Positions 1 through 6,611 of a stretch of DNA of 7,824 bases are shown here, one piece after another. Origin of the DNA: an uncultured Fidelibacterota bacterium (lineage in GTDB: Bacteria; Fidelibacterota; Fidelibacteria; Fidelibacterales; Fidelibacteraceae); assembly GCA_937862595.1 (NCBI GenBank), contig CALMFL010000325.1, forward strand, positions 1 to 7,824, in the 5' to 3' direction. Made by a program: the position numbers and the translations under genes. How positions within the stretch are numbered: position 1 is the stretch's first letter; each line of letters opens with the position of its first letter. Below the pieces are notes generated by a model, which had not been told where the DNA came from, did not search any database, and was given only the letters and a program-made list of their open reading frames with translations.

Positions 1-612
1 GCGGTCGTACTGTATATCTCCGGCGCCTCCAAGCTTCAGCTGGGGAGTATTTCCATGGTCTTCGCCGTTGCGGCAAGCGCCTTTGTCTGGTTCTCGCCCT
101 ACCGCCGCGCCCGCATTCTGGCGTTTTTGAACCCTGAAGACATCACCAACGGGAATTACCAGATCCGCCAATCCATGATCAGCCTTTCCGGAGGCGGATT
201 CTTCGGACGGGGTTTCGGCAACAGCACGGGCAAGAACCTCTTTCTTCCCGAAGCTCATACGGATTTTATTTTTTCGATCGCCGGGGAAGAACTGGGATTC
301 ATTACGACCTCCCTGATCCTTCTCGGTTTTGTCATACTGTTCATTTCCATGCTGCGGCTGGCGCGGCACGTGGAGGATCCCTTCGGAAAGACCATCCTGT
401 TCGCCACCGCCTTTTCGATCATGTTCTACGCGCTGATCAATGCGGCGGTCTGTGTGGGGATCGGTCCCGTAACGGGGCTTCCCATGCCCTTCATCAGCAA
501 AAGCGGCACGCAATTGCTGATCAACCTCGCCCTGATCGGCATTTGCCTGAACATCATAAAACAATCGCAGCATTCACTGCAAAAACAAGCTGAGTTTTTA
601 CATGAGCTCTAA
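1..612 (+). CDS. ftsW: FtsW, septal peptidoglycan glycosyltransferase (SEDS family), 5'-truncated by the window
   Basis: Lipid II polymerase of the divisome in the inner membrane, acting with a class B penicillin-binding protein. The frame is open from base 1, so the ATG at 55 is internal and the N-terminal half lies outside the window; 203 residues are visible. Seen: the juxtamembrane YRRARILAFLNP stretch (visible residues 34-45), an SGGGFFGRGFG loop, the family motif LPEAHTDFIF (82-91) followed by GEELG, then hydrophobic segments at about 17-33, 98-121, 132-155 and 170-186 and a short polar tail. The loop before the last helix reads GLPMPFISKSGTQ, which departs from the usual S-x-G-G-S/T. 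RodA is the main alternative, but position directly before murG and murC makes FtsW far more likely. The 3' end overlaps murG by 11 bases. Confidence 0.95.
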   Translation, partial: AVVLYISGASKLQLGSISMVFAVAASAFVWFSPYRRARILAFLNPEDITNGNYQIRQSMISLSGGGFFGRGFGNSTGKNLFLPEAHTDFIFSIAGEELGFITTSLILLGFVILFISMLRLARHVEDPFGKTILFATAFSIMFYALINAAVCVGIGPVTGLPMPFISKSGTQLLINLALIGICLNIIKQSQHSLQKQAEFLHEL

Positions 613-1753
613 ACGGAAAATGACCCTCGTGATCACCGGCGGCGGCACCGGCGGTCATTATTACCCCGCGATCGCCATTGCGGACGCGATCGTGCGCTAT
701 GCCGCCTCCCTGCCGGGATCGATGCGCATCACCTGCCATTATATCGGTTCCCGCTACGGCATCGAACGCCGCCTGGCGCCTGCCGGGGCCTATCCGCACA
801 CGCTGATCCCGGTAAAAGGATTCTCCCGCTATCTTTCGCTCCGCTCTGTGATCCAGAACATTCTTCTTCCCTTCCGCCTACTGTATTCCCTGATCAAGGT
901 GCACGCCCTGTACCGTAAAACGGACCCGGTTGCGACCATTGCGACCGGCGGCTACGTTTCGGGGATCCCGGGCATGGTTTCCCGGCAGCGGCGCATCCCG
1001 CTCTTCGTTCAGGAGCAGAACGCGTTCCCGGGGGTCACCAGCCGCATGCTCGCAAAGCACGCGATGGGCTTTTTCTATGCCTATGACGAGGTGAAAGAAC
1101 ATATTAAGCACGACGTGCTGTTCATCCGCAGCGGGAATCCCATCCGCAGCCAGATCATTCGCATCGATACGCGCGAAGCCCGCGAACGGATGGGCCTGGA
1201 CCCCGATAAATTCACGATCTTCATTTTCGGCGGCAGCCAGGGTTCCCTGAATATCAACAACTACATCGCCAAGCGCATCGAATCCTGGATCGTGAAGTAC
1301 GATATTCAGGTGTTATGGCAGACGGGAGCCACCTCGTTTGACATGCTGCAGCATCAGCATGGCGAACACAAGTCAATTCACCTGAAGAGCTTCATTGAAG
1401 ATATGTCCGCGGCCTATTCATCGGCGGATATGGTGATCTCGCGCGCCGGGGCGCTGACGCTTGCCGAGATCGAAGAGATGCGGATCCCCGCCATCCTCAT
1501 TCCCCTCCCGACGGCCGCCGGCAACCACCAGTACCATAACGCGAAAGCCCTGGAAGCGCTGGGCTGCGCCGTGATCGTTGAAGAACGCGAATTTCCGGAT
1601 TTCCCCATCAATTCGCACCTGAATGACATGATCCGCGACCCCGAGAACCTGAAACGCATGTCCGAAGCCTATCCCCGGCGGGAGGACAATGCGGCCGATA
1701 CGATCGCAAAAAGCATCATAAACCAATTACAATCTTTTTATGCCTGGAGCTGA
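602..1753 (+). CDS. murG: MurG, UDP-GlcNAc:lipid I GlcNAc transferase
   Basis: Transfers GlcNAc from UDP-GlcNAc to undecaprenyl-PP-MurNAc-pentapeptide (lipid I), giving lipid II on the cytoplasmic face of the inner membrane (GT28 family, GT-B fold). Seen in 383 residues: N-terminal glycine loop GGGTGGHYYP (13-22), GGYVSG (116-121), VQEQNAFPG, the second Rossmann-domain loop FGGSQGS (209-215), and the donor-binding SRAGALTLAE (280-289, with the conserved Glu 289) followed by AAGNHQYHNA (305-314). Length is slightly above the usual 355-365. The start at 602 lies inside the ftsW end, consistent with translational coupling. No good SD precedes it, and an ATG at 620 (7 bases after the ftsW stop, preceded by a poorly spaced GGAAA) is a possible alternative that would remove six residues. 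The stop is directly followed by murC. Confidence 0.96.
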   Translation: MSSKRKMTLVITGGGTGGHYYPAIAIADAIVRYAASLPGSMRITCHYIGSRYGIERRLAPAGAYPHTLIPVKGFSRYLSLRSVIQNILLPFRLLYSLIKVHALYRKTDPVATIATGGYVSGIPGMVSRQRRIPLFVQEQNAFPGVTSRMLAKHAMGFFYAYDEVKEHIKHDVLFIRSGNPIRSQIIRIDTREARERMGLDPDKFTIFIFGGSQGSLNINNYIAKRIESWIVKYDIQVLWQTGATSFDMLQHQHGEHKSIHLKSFIEDMSAAYSSADMVISRAGALTLAEIEEMRIPAILIPLPTAAGNHQYHNAKALEALGCAVIVEEREFPDFPINSHLNDMIRDPENLKRMSEAYPRREDNAADTIAKSIINQLQSFYAWS

Positions 1754-1754
1754 T
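1746..1754 (+). promoter_or_regulatory. Ribosome binding site deciding the murC start
   Basis: GGAG at 1746-1749 lies five bases before the ATG at 1755, inside the last codons of murG. The in-frame upstream ATG at 1740 is preceded by an AT-rich stretch without SD character. This favours 1755 as the murC start. Confidence 0.7.
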
Positions 1755-3155
1755 ATGCAAGACAACAGGATCACATCCATTTTCGGTTCGATCAGAAAGA
1801 TCCACATGATCGGGATCGGCGGCATCGGCATGAGCGGTATCGCGGAGGTGCTGCTGCAGCTCGGTTTCCATGTCAGCGGGTCCGATTCCACCGAATCCAG
1901 CATCACGGAACATCTTCAGTCCCTCGGCGCCGTGATCCATATCGGCCATCTGGGCGAACATATCGCCGCGCCCGACGTCGTCGTGTATTCCTCGGCGATC
2001 AAGGCGGACAACCCCGAATTCAAGCAGGCGAAACGCCAGGGGATCAAGCTGATCCGCCGGGCGGAATTCCTGGGCATGCTGCTTTCGGTATGGCCGATCC
2101 GCATCGGCGTCGCCGGCACGCACGGCAAGACCTCGACCTCCTCGATGATCGCCTCCACCCTGGAAGCCTGCGGATCGCATCCCTCGCTCTTCATCGGCGG
2201 GATCATCAAGAACCTGAACACCAACGCGCGCCTTGACTCAAAGACCCACGTGATCTTTGAAGCGGACGAGTTCGACCGGACCTTTCTGGCGCTCCCGCCC
2301 ACCCTGGCCGTCATCACCAACGTGGATGCTGACCATCTGGATATCTACCGCGACCTGGAGGACATGAAAAGCTCCTTCCTCGAATACGCCAACAGCGTTC
2401 CGGAGAACGGCTCCGTCATCCTCTGTCACGACGACGCCGAAGCCCGCAGCCTGCTCCCCTATATCGACCGTCCCGTCGCAACCTACGGTACGCACCCCTA
2501 CGCGGATTTTCATATCGAAAACATTTCATTTATCAACGGATCGGAATTCACCCTCCGGCACCGGAACGAGATCATCGGGGACTACCGGATCGTCCAGGTC
2601 GGCCTGCACAACGTGCTGAACGCAAGCGCGGCGCTGGTCACCGCGTATCTGCTGCATTTGGACATGAAGGACGCCGCGAAGGGCATTCAGGCCTACGGCG
2701 GCGTGGAACGGCGGGGCGAACTCCGCCATCAGCAGCAGGATGTGCTGTTCTACGACGATTACGCCCATCACCCCACCGAGATCACGGCGACCCTGACCGC
2801 ACTGCGGGTCATGTACCCGACGCGGCGGATCACGGCCGTTTTTCAGCCGCATCTCTTTTCACGGACCCGGGATTTTGCCGAAGGCTTCGCCCGTTCGCTC
2901 GCCCTCGCCGACAAGGTATACCTGGTGGACATCTATCCCGCACGGGAAAAACCGATCCGGGGCGTAGACAGCGGCATGATCCTGAAGCTCATGAACGCGA
3001 ACGGCTATCGTGAAGCGGTCTGCGTCCGGGAGATGAGCGACGTCCCTCCCCTGCTCCTGAAGGATATCCGTCAGGATGATATCGTGATCACGCTTGGCGC
3101 CGGCGATATCTGGAAATTGTCCGACATGCTGTTTAAGGAATATCATGCACAGTGA
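1755..3155 (+). CDS. murC: MurC, UDP-N-acetylmuramate--L-alanine ligase
   Basis: ATP-dependent cytoplasmic ligase that adds L-Ala to UDP-MurNAc, the first step of stem peptide synthesis. Three Mur-ligase domains are visible in 466 residues: N-terminal nucleotide-sugar domain with GIGGIGMSG (20-28); central ATPase with P-loop GTHGKTST (121-128), the metal/carbamate-region motif EADEFD (169-174) and NVDADHLD; a HNVLNA motif (285-290); and C-terminal domain with DDYAHHPTEI (334-343) and FQPHLFSRTRDF (363-374). EADEFD in place of the proteobacterial EADESD resembles FCB-group MurC as I recall it. The start at 1755 is chosen for its SD; starting at 1740 would add five residues and overlap murG by 14 bases. 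It begins one base after the murG stop and overlaps ftsQ by 11 bases. Neither murB nor ddl follows it. Confidence 0.97.
   Translation: MQDNRITSIFGSIRKIHMIGIGGIGMSGIAEVLLQLGFHVSGSDSTESSITEHLQSLGAVIHIGHLGEHIAAPDVVVYSSAIKADNPEFKQAKRQGIKLIRRAEFLGMLLSVWPIRIGVAGTHGKTSTSSMIASTLEACGSHPSLFIGGIIKNLNTNARLDSKTHVIFEADEFDRTFLALPPTLAVITNVDADHLDIYRDLEDMKSSFLEYANSVPENGSVILCHDDAEARSLLPYIDRPVATYGTHPYADFHIENISFINGSEFTLRHRNEIIGDYRIVQVGLHNVLNASAALVTAYLLHLDMKDAAKGIQAYGGVERRGELRHQQQDVLFYDDYAHHPTEITATLTALRVMYPTRRITAVFQPHLFSRTRDFAEGFARSLALADKVYLVDIYPAREKPIRGVDSGMILKLMNANGYREAVCVREMSDVPPLLLKDIRQDDIVITLGAGDIWKLSDMLFKEYHAQ
3135..3144 (+). promoter_or_regulatory. Ribosome binding site deciding the ftsQ start
   Basis: AAGGA at 3135-3139 sits five bases before the ATG at 3145, within the last codons of murC. 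The earlier in-frame ATG at 3094 would add 17 residues that simply read across conserved murC coding sequence, so 3145 is the supported start. Confidence 0.75.
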
Positions 3156-3897
3156 ACAAGAAAATAAGACCCCTTTCCTGCACACGATCCTGAACGCGGC
3201 CGTGGTTCTGCTGCTGATCGTCCTGTCCCTGATATACTGCAATTATCAGCAGGTCTTTACGGTCAAGCGGATCATCGTGCACGGGCATCGCGAACTTTCG
3301 GAAAAGCAGGTGACGCGGACAAGCGGGATCAAGCGCGGGGCGAAAATGTTCGACCTGGACCTCTCGGAGGGCATACGCCGTCTAATCAATGAGCCCTATA
3401 TCCATAACGCTTCGATCAGCCGCCAATTCCCCGACGTCATCCGTATCGACATTATCGAGCGCCAGCCCATCGTCCTGATCAATCTGCGCGAACAATACGC
3501 CCTGGACGCTTTCGCTACGATCCTGCCGCTTCCCGAAAGCTACCCGCTTGAATCCATGCCCGTCATTACGGGCGTCGATCCCGATCTGGCCTTCGAGATC
3601 GGAAAAGCGACCTGGCACCCGGACATCCGGCACGCGATCCGTTTCGTGAACTATGTCCGGCAGTTCAGCGAGGAGGTCGTCTCTTACTGCAATCACATCA
3701 CCTGGTCGGAGGACAAGGGATGGATCATACAAAAAAGCCGGGAGTATCCGCCGGTATACCTGGGCAAGGACAATCTGGAAAAGAACATGGATATCCTTCA
3801 CGCCTTTATTACAAAAATGCAGGACGACGCGATTGACATGCGTCGTTACAAGTATGTCAGTTTGCGCTTCAACGGTCAAGTAATTGTACGGGATTAA
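3145..3897 (+). CDS. ftsQ: FtsQ/DivIB, bitopic divisome protein with POTRA domain
   Basis: Bitopic inner-membrane protein that, in known systems, bridges early cytoplasmic and late periplasmic division proteins with FtsB and FtsL. Seen in 250 residues: short cytoplasmic N-terminus, one hydrophobic segment at about 15-34, then a POTRA-like domain (about 38-107) beginning FTVKRIIVHGHRELS and containing the SRQFPDVIRIDIIERQP strand pair. The end, YVSLRFNGQVIVRD, matches the final beta-strand signature (xDLRFxxQVxVR) of the FtsQ/DivIB core. Overall conservation of this family is low, so the call rests on topology, these motifs and its position between murC and ftsA. The two membrane-proximal cysteine-containing residues seen with the longer start belong to murC read in another frame. 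The gene overlaps murC by 11 bases and ends 3 bases before ftsA. Confidence 0.9.
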   Translation: MHSEQENKTPFLHTILNAAVVLLLIVLSLIYCNYQQVFTVKRIIVHGHRELSEKQVTRTSGIKRGAKMFDLDLSEGIRRLINEPYIHNASISRQFPDVIRIDIIERQPIVLINLREQYALDAFATILPLPESYPLESMPVITGVDPDLAFEIGKATWHPDIRHAIRFVNYVRQFSEEVVSYCNHITWSEDKGWIIQKSREYPPVYLGKDNLEKNMDILHAFITKMQDDAIDMRRYKYVSLRFNGQVIVRD

Positions 3898-3900
3898 ACT

Positions 3901-5154
3901 ATGAGCACAGCTATGAGCGAGAAGATCATTTTAAGTGCGCTGGATATCGGGACCACCAAGATATGCGCGATCGTGGGGGAGTACGACAGAAGCGTCTCCG
4001 AATACAGCATCCGCGGCATCGGAAAGGTTCCCTCATCGGGCATGCGCGGCGGCGTGGTCATCGATATTGACCAGACGCGCGCATCCATCGAAGCGGCGGT
4101 ATCCGAGGCGCTGAACAAGGCGGGGATCGACAAGATCAGCGGTGTGACCGTCGGGATCGCCGGAGACCATATCCGCAGCATGGATACCGAACACGCGATC
4201 TCCATCAACCGTCCCGACAACACCAAGCGGGTCAACATCATCGATGAAAAGGACATGGTGCGCCTTGAAGAATCGATCCGCAACATCAACATCGGCATTG
4301 ACCGGGAGATCATTCACGTGATCCCCCAGGAATACATCATCAACGATCAGGTCATGGTGAAGAACCCGATCGGCATGTCCGGGAACAAACTGACCCTGAA
4401 AGCCCACGTGATCACGGCGGCGATCAACAATGCCCGGGACCTGATCAATTGCGTTCAGAAGACCGGGCTGAACGTCAACGACATCGTGCTGGAGCCCCTG
4501 GCTTCGGCGGAAGCGGTGCTGACCTACGACCAGAAAGATCTCGGCGTCTGCCTGATCGACATCGGCGGCGGCACGACCGACATCACCATTTTCCGGAACG
4601 GACACCTGATCAGCACGAATATCGTGGGATTCGGCGGCGAGATCATTACCCGGGATATCGCGTCCCTGGTCCAGACCTCCTTTCTCGAAGCCGAACGTAT
4701 CAAAAAACATTACGGCTGGGCCACTGCAAAGCTCGCCAAGACCGAGGGCGCCAAAGAATTTTATATCAAGCCGGTGAACGGCAGGACCGATATCGCGATC
4801 AATTCGGTGCAGTTATCCGAATTCATCGAAGCCCGCATCCGGGAGATCTTCGGTTTCGCGCGCGACCATATCAAAGGCTACCAGCTGAATGCCGGGGTCG
4901 TGCTGACCGGCGGCGGCGCCCTGCTACGCGGCATTGACCAGCTGGCTGAGGAAACCTTCGGCATGAACTGCCAGGTGGGCTTCCCCATTCACCTGAACGG
5001 GTTGGAAAAAGAGGACTATACCCCGGATTTTGCGACGGCGATCGGACTGCTGCATTCCGCGAACAAGCGGAACCTGAAACCGAAATTCCCGTCGGGCCAG
5101 AATAAAATGACCCTGTGGAACAAGATCAAAGAACGTTTATCGGAATTTTTCTAA
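3901..5154 (+). CDS. ftsA: FtsA, actin-like membrane anchor of the Z ring
   Basis: Actin-fold ATPase that tethers FtsZ filaments to the membrane and recruits later divisome proteins. Seen in 417 residues: phosphate-1 loop ALDIGTTK (13-20); the SHS2/1C region, including SSGMRGGVVIDI and GVTVGIAGDHI; VIPQEYIINDQ; phosphate-2 loop LIDIGGGTTDIT (218-229); FGGEIITRDIA; adenosine motif VVLTGGGALLRGI (333-345). It ends in a predicted amphipathic helix, LWNKIKERLSEFF, after a basic linker, which fits the family's C-terminal membrane-targeting helix. The start at 3901 has a modest GGGA seven bases upstream; the second Met at 3913 lacks an SD, so the longer form is preferred. It follows ftsQ by 3 bases and precedes ftsZ by 30. 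Confidence 0.97.
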   Translation: MSTAMSEKIILSALDIGTTKICAIVGEYDRSVSEYSIRGIGKVPSSGMRGGVVIDIDQTRASIEAAVSEALNKAGIDKISGVTVGIAGDHIRSMDTEHAISINRPDNTKRVNIIDEKDMVRLEESIRNINIGIDREIIHVIPQEYIINDQVMVKNPIGMSGNKLTLKAHVITAAINNARDLINCVQKTGLNVNDIVLEPLASAEAVLTYDQKDLGVCLIDIGGGTTDITIFRNGHLISTNIVGFGGEIITRDIASLVQTSFLEAERIKKHYGWATAKLAKTEGAKEFYIKPVNGRTDIAINSVQLSEFIEARIREIFGFARDHIKGYQLNAGVVLTGGGALLRGIDQLAEETFGMNCQVGFPIHLNGLEKEDYTPDFATAIGLLHSANKRNLKPKFPSGQNKMTLWNKIKERLSEFF

Positions 5155-5172
5155 AAACAAAATAATAACAAA

Positions 5173-5184
5173 AGGGAGGATCCC
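5173..5184 (+). promoter_or_regulatory. Strong ribosome binding site of ftsZ
   Basis: A purine run AGGGAGGA at 5173-5180, containing GGAGGAT (5175-5181), is close to a full anti-SD match and stands four bases before the ftsZ ATG. The rest of the 30-base ftsA-ftsZ spacer is A-rich and probably unstructured. This is the strongest SD in the operon, consistent with the high FtsZ level cells need. Confidence 0.75.
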
Positions 5185-6414
5185 ATGTTGATCGAATATG
5201 ACGGATTAAAAGAGCAAAGAGCAAGAATCAAGGTGATCGGAGTCGGAGGCGCCGGCGGCAATGCCATACAGCGCATGATCAAGGAGAACCTTACGGATGT
5301 GGATTTTATCGCCGTGAACACGGATGCCCAGGCGCTGAACGACAACCCCGCCCCTACCAAGATCCAGATCGGGGCCAGCCTGACGCGCGGTCTGGGCGCC
5401 GGCGCGGACGCCAAGATCGGGTATCATGCGGCGATTGAGAGCAAGGACCGGCTCGAGGATATTGTCCGCGATACGGACATGATCTTTATCACGGCCGGAA
5501 TGGGCGGCGGCACCGGGACCGGAGCCGCGCCGGTCATCGCCGAGATCGCAAAGAACTCCGGCGCGCTGACCGTGGGCTTTGTGACCAAACCCTTCGCCTT
5601 TGAAGGGCATCTGCGCATGAAACGCGCAGAAGAAGGGATAGAGCGCCTTCGCGAACACGTGGACACGCTGATCGTGGTCCCCAACGAAAAACTGACCGAC
5701 ATCGTCGACGATGAAACCAATTTCGAAGAAGCGTTCAGCATCGCCGATTCTATCCTCAACCAGGGAACGGCGGGTATTTCGGACCTTATTACCAAGCGCG
5801 GGCTGATCAATCTGGATTTTGCGGATGTGAAGACCATCATCAACCGCAAGGGTCCCGCCGTGATCGGCGTCAGCCGCTGCAGCGGTCCGGACCGCGCGAT
5901 GCGGGCCGTAGAGAACGCCATTCACAGCCCTCTGCTGGAAAACAACTCCATCAAAGGCGCCCGCGGCCTGCTGATCAATTTTACCGGCGGCCATGATATG
6001 AAATTGTCCGAGGTGCGGAAAGCCGCCTGCCTGATCAACGACGAAGCCGGCGAACATGCCAACGTCATCTTCGGCGCCCTGATCGACGAATCGATGCAGG
6101 ATGAGATGCTGGTGACCGTGATCGCGACCGGCTTTGACACCAAGCATGTCGGCGAACCGCGCGATGAGGACGTACTGCCGAAATCCGCGATCCCGGATTT
6201 TCATCCGCCGATCCAGTCCGCGGCCATTGAGACCGAACGCGAACAACTGCCGATCTTCACCACCCCTCACACGGCGGCCAAACCCCAGAACAAAGACATC
6301 CCGGTTTTCGGCGATTTGTCGTTCCAGCCCGCGGATACCTTGTTCCCTCTGGATGACAAAAAGGACGATCTGAGCGTCCCTACCTATATCCGCAACCTCT
6401 TCAAACGCAGATAA
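5185..6414 (+). CDS. ftsZ: FtsZ, tubulin-like division GTPase
   Basis: Polymerises with GTP at mid-cell into the ring that organises the divisome. Seen in 409 residues: N-terminal nucleotide loop VGGAGGNA (20-27), FIAVNTDAQAL, GLGAGADAKIG, the tubulin signature loop GMGGGTGTGAAP (105-116), NEKL, and the T7 catalytic loop NLDFADV (209-215), whose Asp 211 and Asp 214 match the GTP-hydrolysis acidic residues. The globular domain ends near VTVIATGFD (310-318). A proline- and charge-rich linker (about 319-394) leads to SVPTYIRNLFKRR, whose VPTYIR resembles the conserved C-terminal peptide (I/V-P-x-F/Y-L/I-R) that binds FtsA. Length is normal and no key residue is missing. Last gene of the operon; a terminator follows within 35 bases. 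Confidence 0.98.
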   Translation: MLIEYDGLKEQRARIKVIGVGGAGGNAIQRMIKENLTDVDFIAVNTDAQALNDNPAPTKIQIGASLTRGLGAGADAKIGYHAAIESKDRLEDIVRDTDMIFITAGMGGGTGTGAAPVIAEIAKNSGALTVGFVTKPFAFEGHLRMKRAEEGIERLREHVDTLIVVPNEKLTDIVDDETNFEEAFSIADSILNQGTAGISDLITKRGLINLDFADVKTIINRKGPAVIGVSRCSGPDRAMRAVENAIHSPLLENNSIKGARGLLINFTGGHDMKLSEVRKAACLINDEAGEHANVIFGALIDESMQDEMLVTVIATGFDTKHVGEPRDEDVLPKSAIPDFHPPIQSAAIETEREQLPIFTTPHTAAKPQNKDIPVFGDLSFQPADTLFPLDDKKDDLSVPTYIRNLFKRR

Positions 6415-6445
6415 ATTTACTAAATACCCTCTACCACCTTCTGAA

Positions 6446-6484
6446 AGACAGCCCTTCACCGCCCGGTGAAGGGTTGTCTGTTTT
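6446..6484 (+). terminator. Rho-independent terminator of the dcw operon
   Basis: A 15-base left arm at 6446-6460 pairs with 6465-6479 (one G-U wobble) around the four-base loop GCCC, followed by G and TTTT (6480-6484). It lies 31 bases after the ftsZ stop. The T-run is short, but the stem is long and perfect. The 70 bases between this hairpin and the next one (6485-6554) hold nothing I can recognise. Confidence 0.85.
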
Positions 6485-6554
6485 CACCTTAATAATCCTG
6501 CACGAAGCGTTCATCATAGGGATCTGCTGCGGGCGCTCGGGAATCCGGCATCAT

Positions 6555-6585
6555 AAAAAAACCCCGCTCCAAACGGACCGGGGTT
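6555..6585 (-). terminator. Rho-independent terminator of the convergent - strand gene
   Basis: On the + strand, seven A (6555-6561) precede and run into a hairpin: AACCCCG (6560-6566) pairs with CGGGGTT (6579-6585), then a C-C mismatch, then TCC/GGA around loop AAAC. Read on the - strand this is a GC stem followed by a T-run, 27 bases after the TAG stop of the gene at 6612. The + strand side has only TTCTTTA, so it may act weakly in both directions. Confidence 0.85.
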
Positions 6586-6611
6586 CTTTATCGTCGTATT
6601 TCAGGCAATAA

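Noticed and set aside
1740..1754. An earlier murC start at ATG 1740
   Set aside because: No SD is present and it overlaps murG by 14 bases, whereas the ATG at 1755 has GGAG at good spacing and begins one base after the murG stop.
3094..3144. An earlier ftsQ start at ATG 3094
   Set aside because: The extra 17 residues are an out-of-frame reading of the conserved murC end; the ATG at 3145 has an AAGGA site and yields a normal short cytoplasmic tail before the membrane segment.
3850..3900. Possible internal promoter before ftsA (a TTGCGC-like element and an AT-rich stretch near the ftsQ end)
   Set aside because: Spacing and the -10 match are poor, and it lies in coding sequence. No support beyond chance.
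4033..4937. Open frames overlapping ftsA on the - strand (4033-4710) and in another + frame (4449-4937)
   Set aside because: The products are Arg/Asp-rich low-complexity translations typical of shadow frames. The real ftsA frame is complete with all nucleotide-binding motifs.
5206..6459. A 417-codon open frame on the - strand opposite ftsZ
   Set aside because: It is antisense to an unmistakable ftsZ, its protein shows no recognisable domain or motif, and it overlaps the operon terminator. Long antisense frames are common opposite GC-rich coding sequence with G/C third positions.
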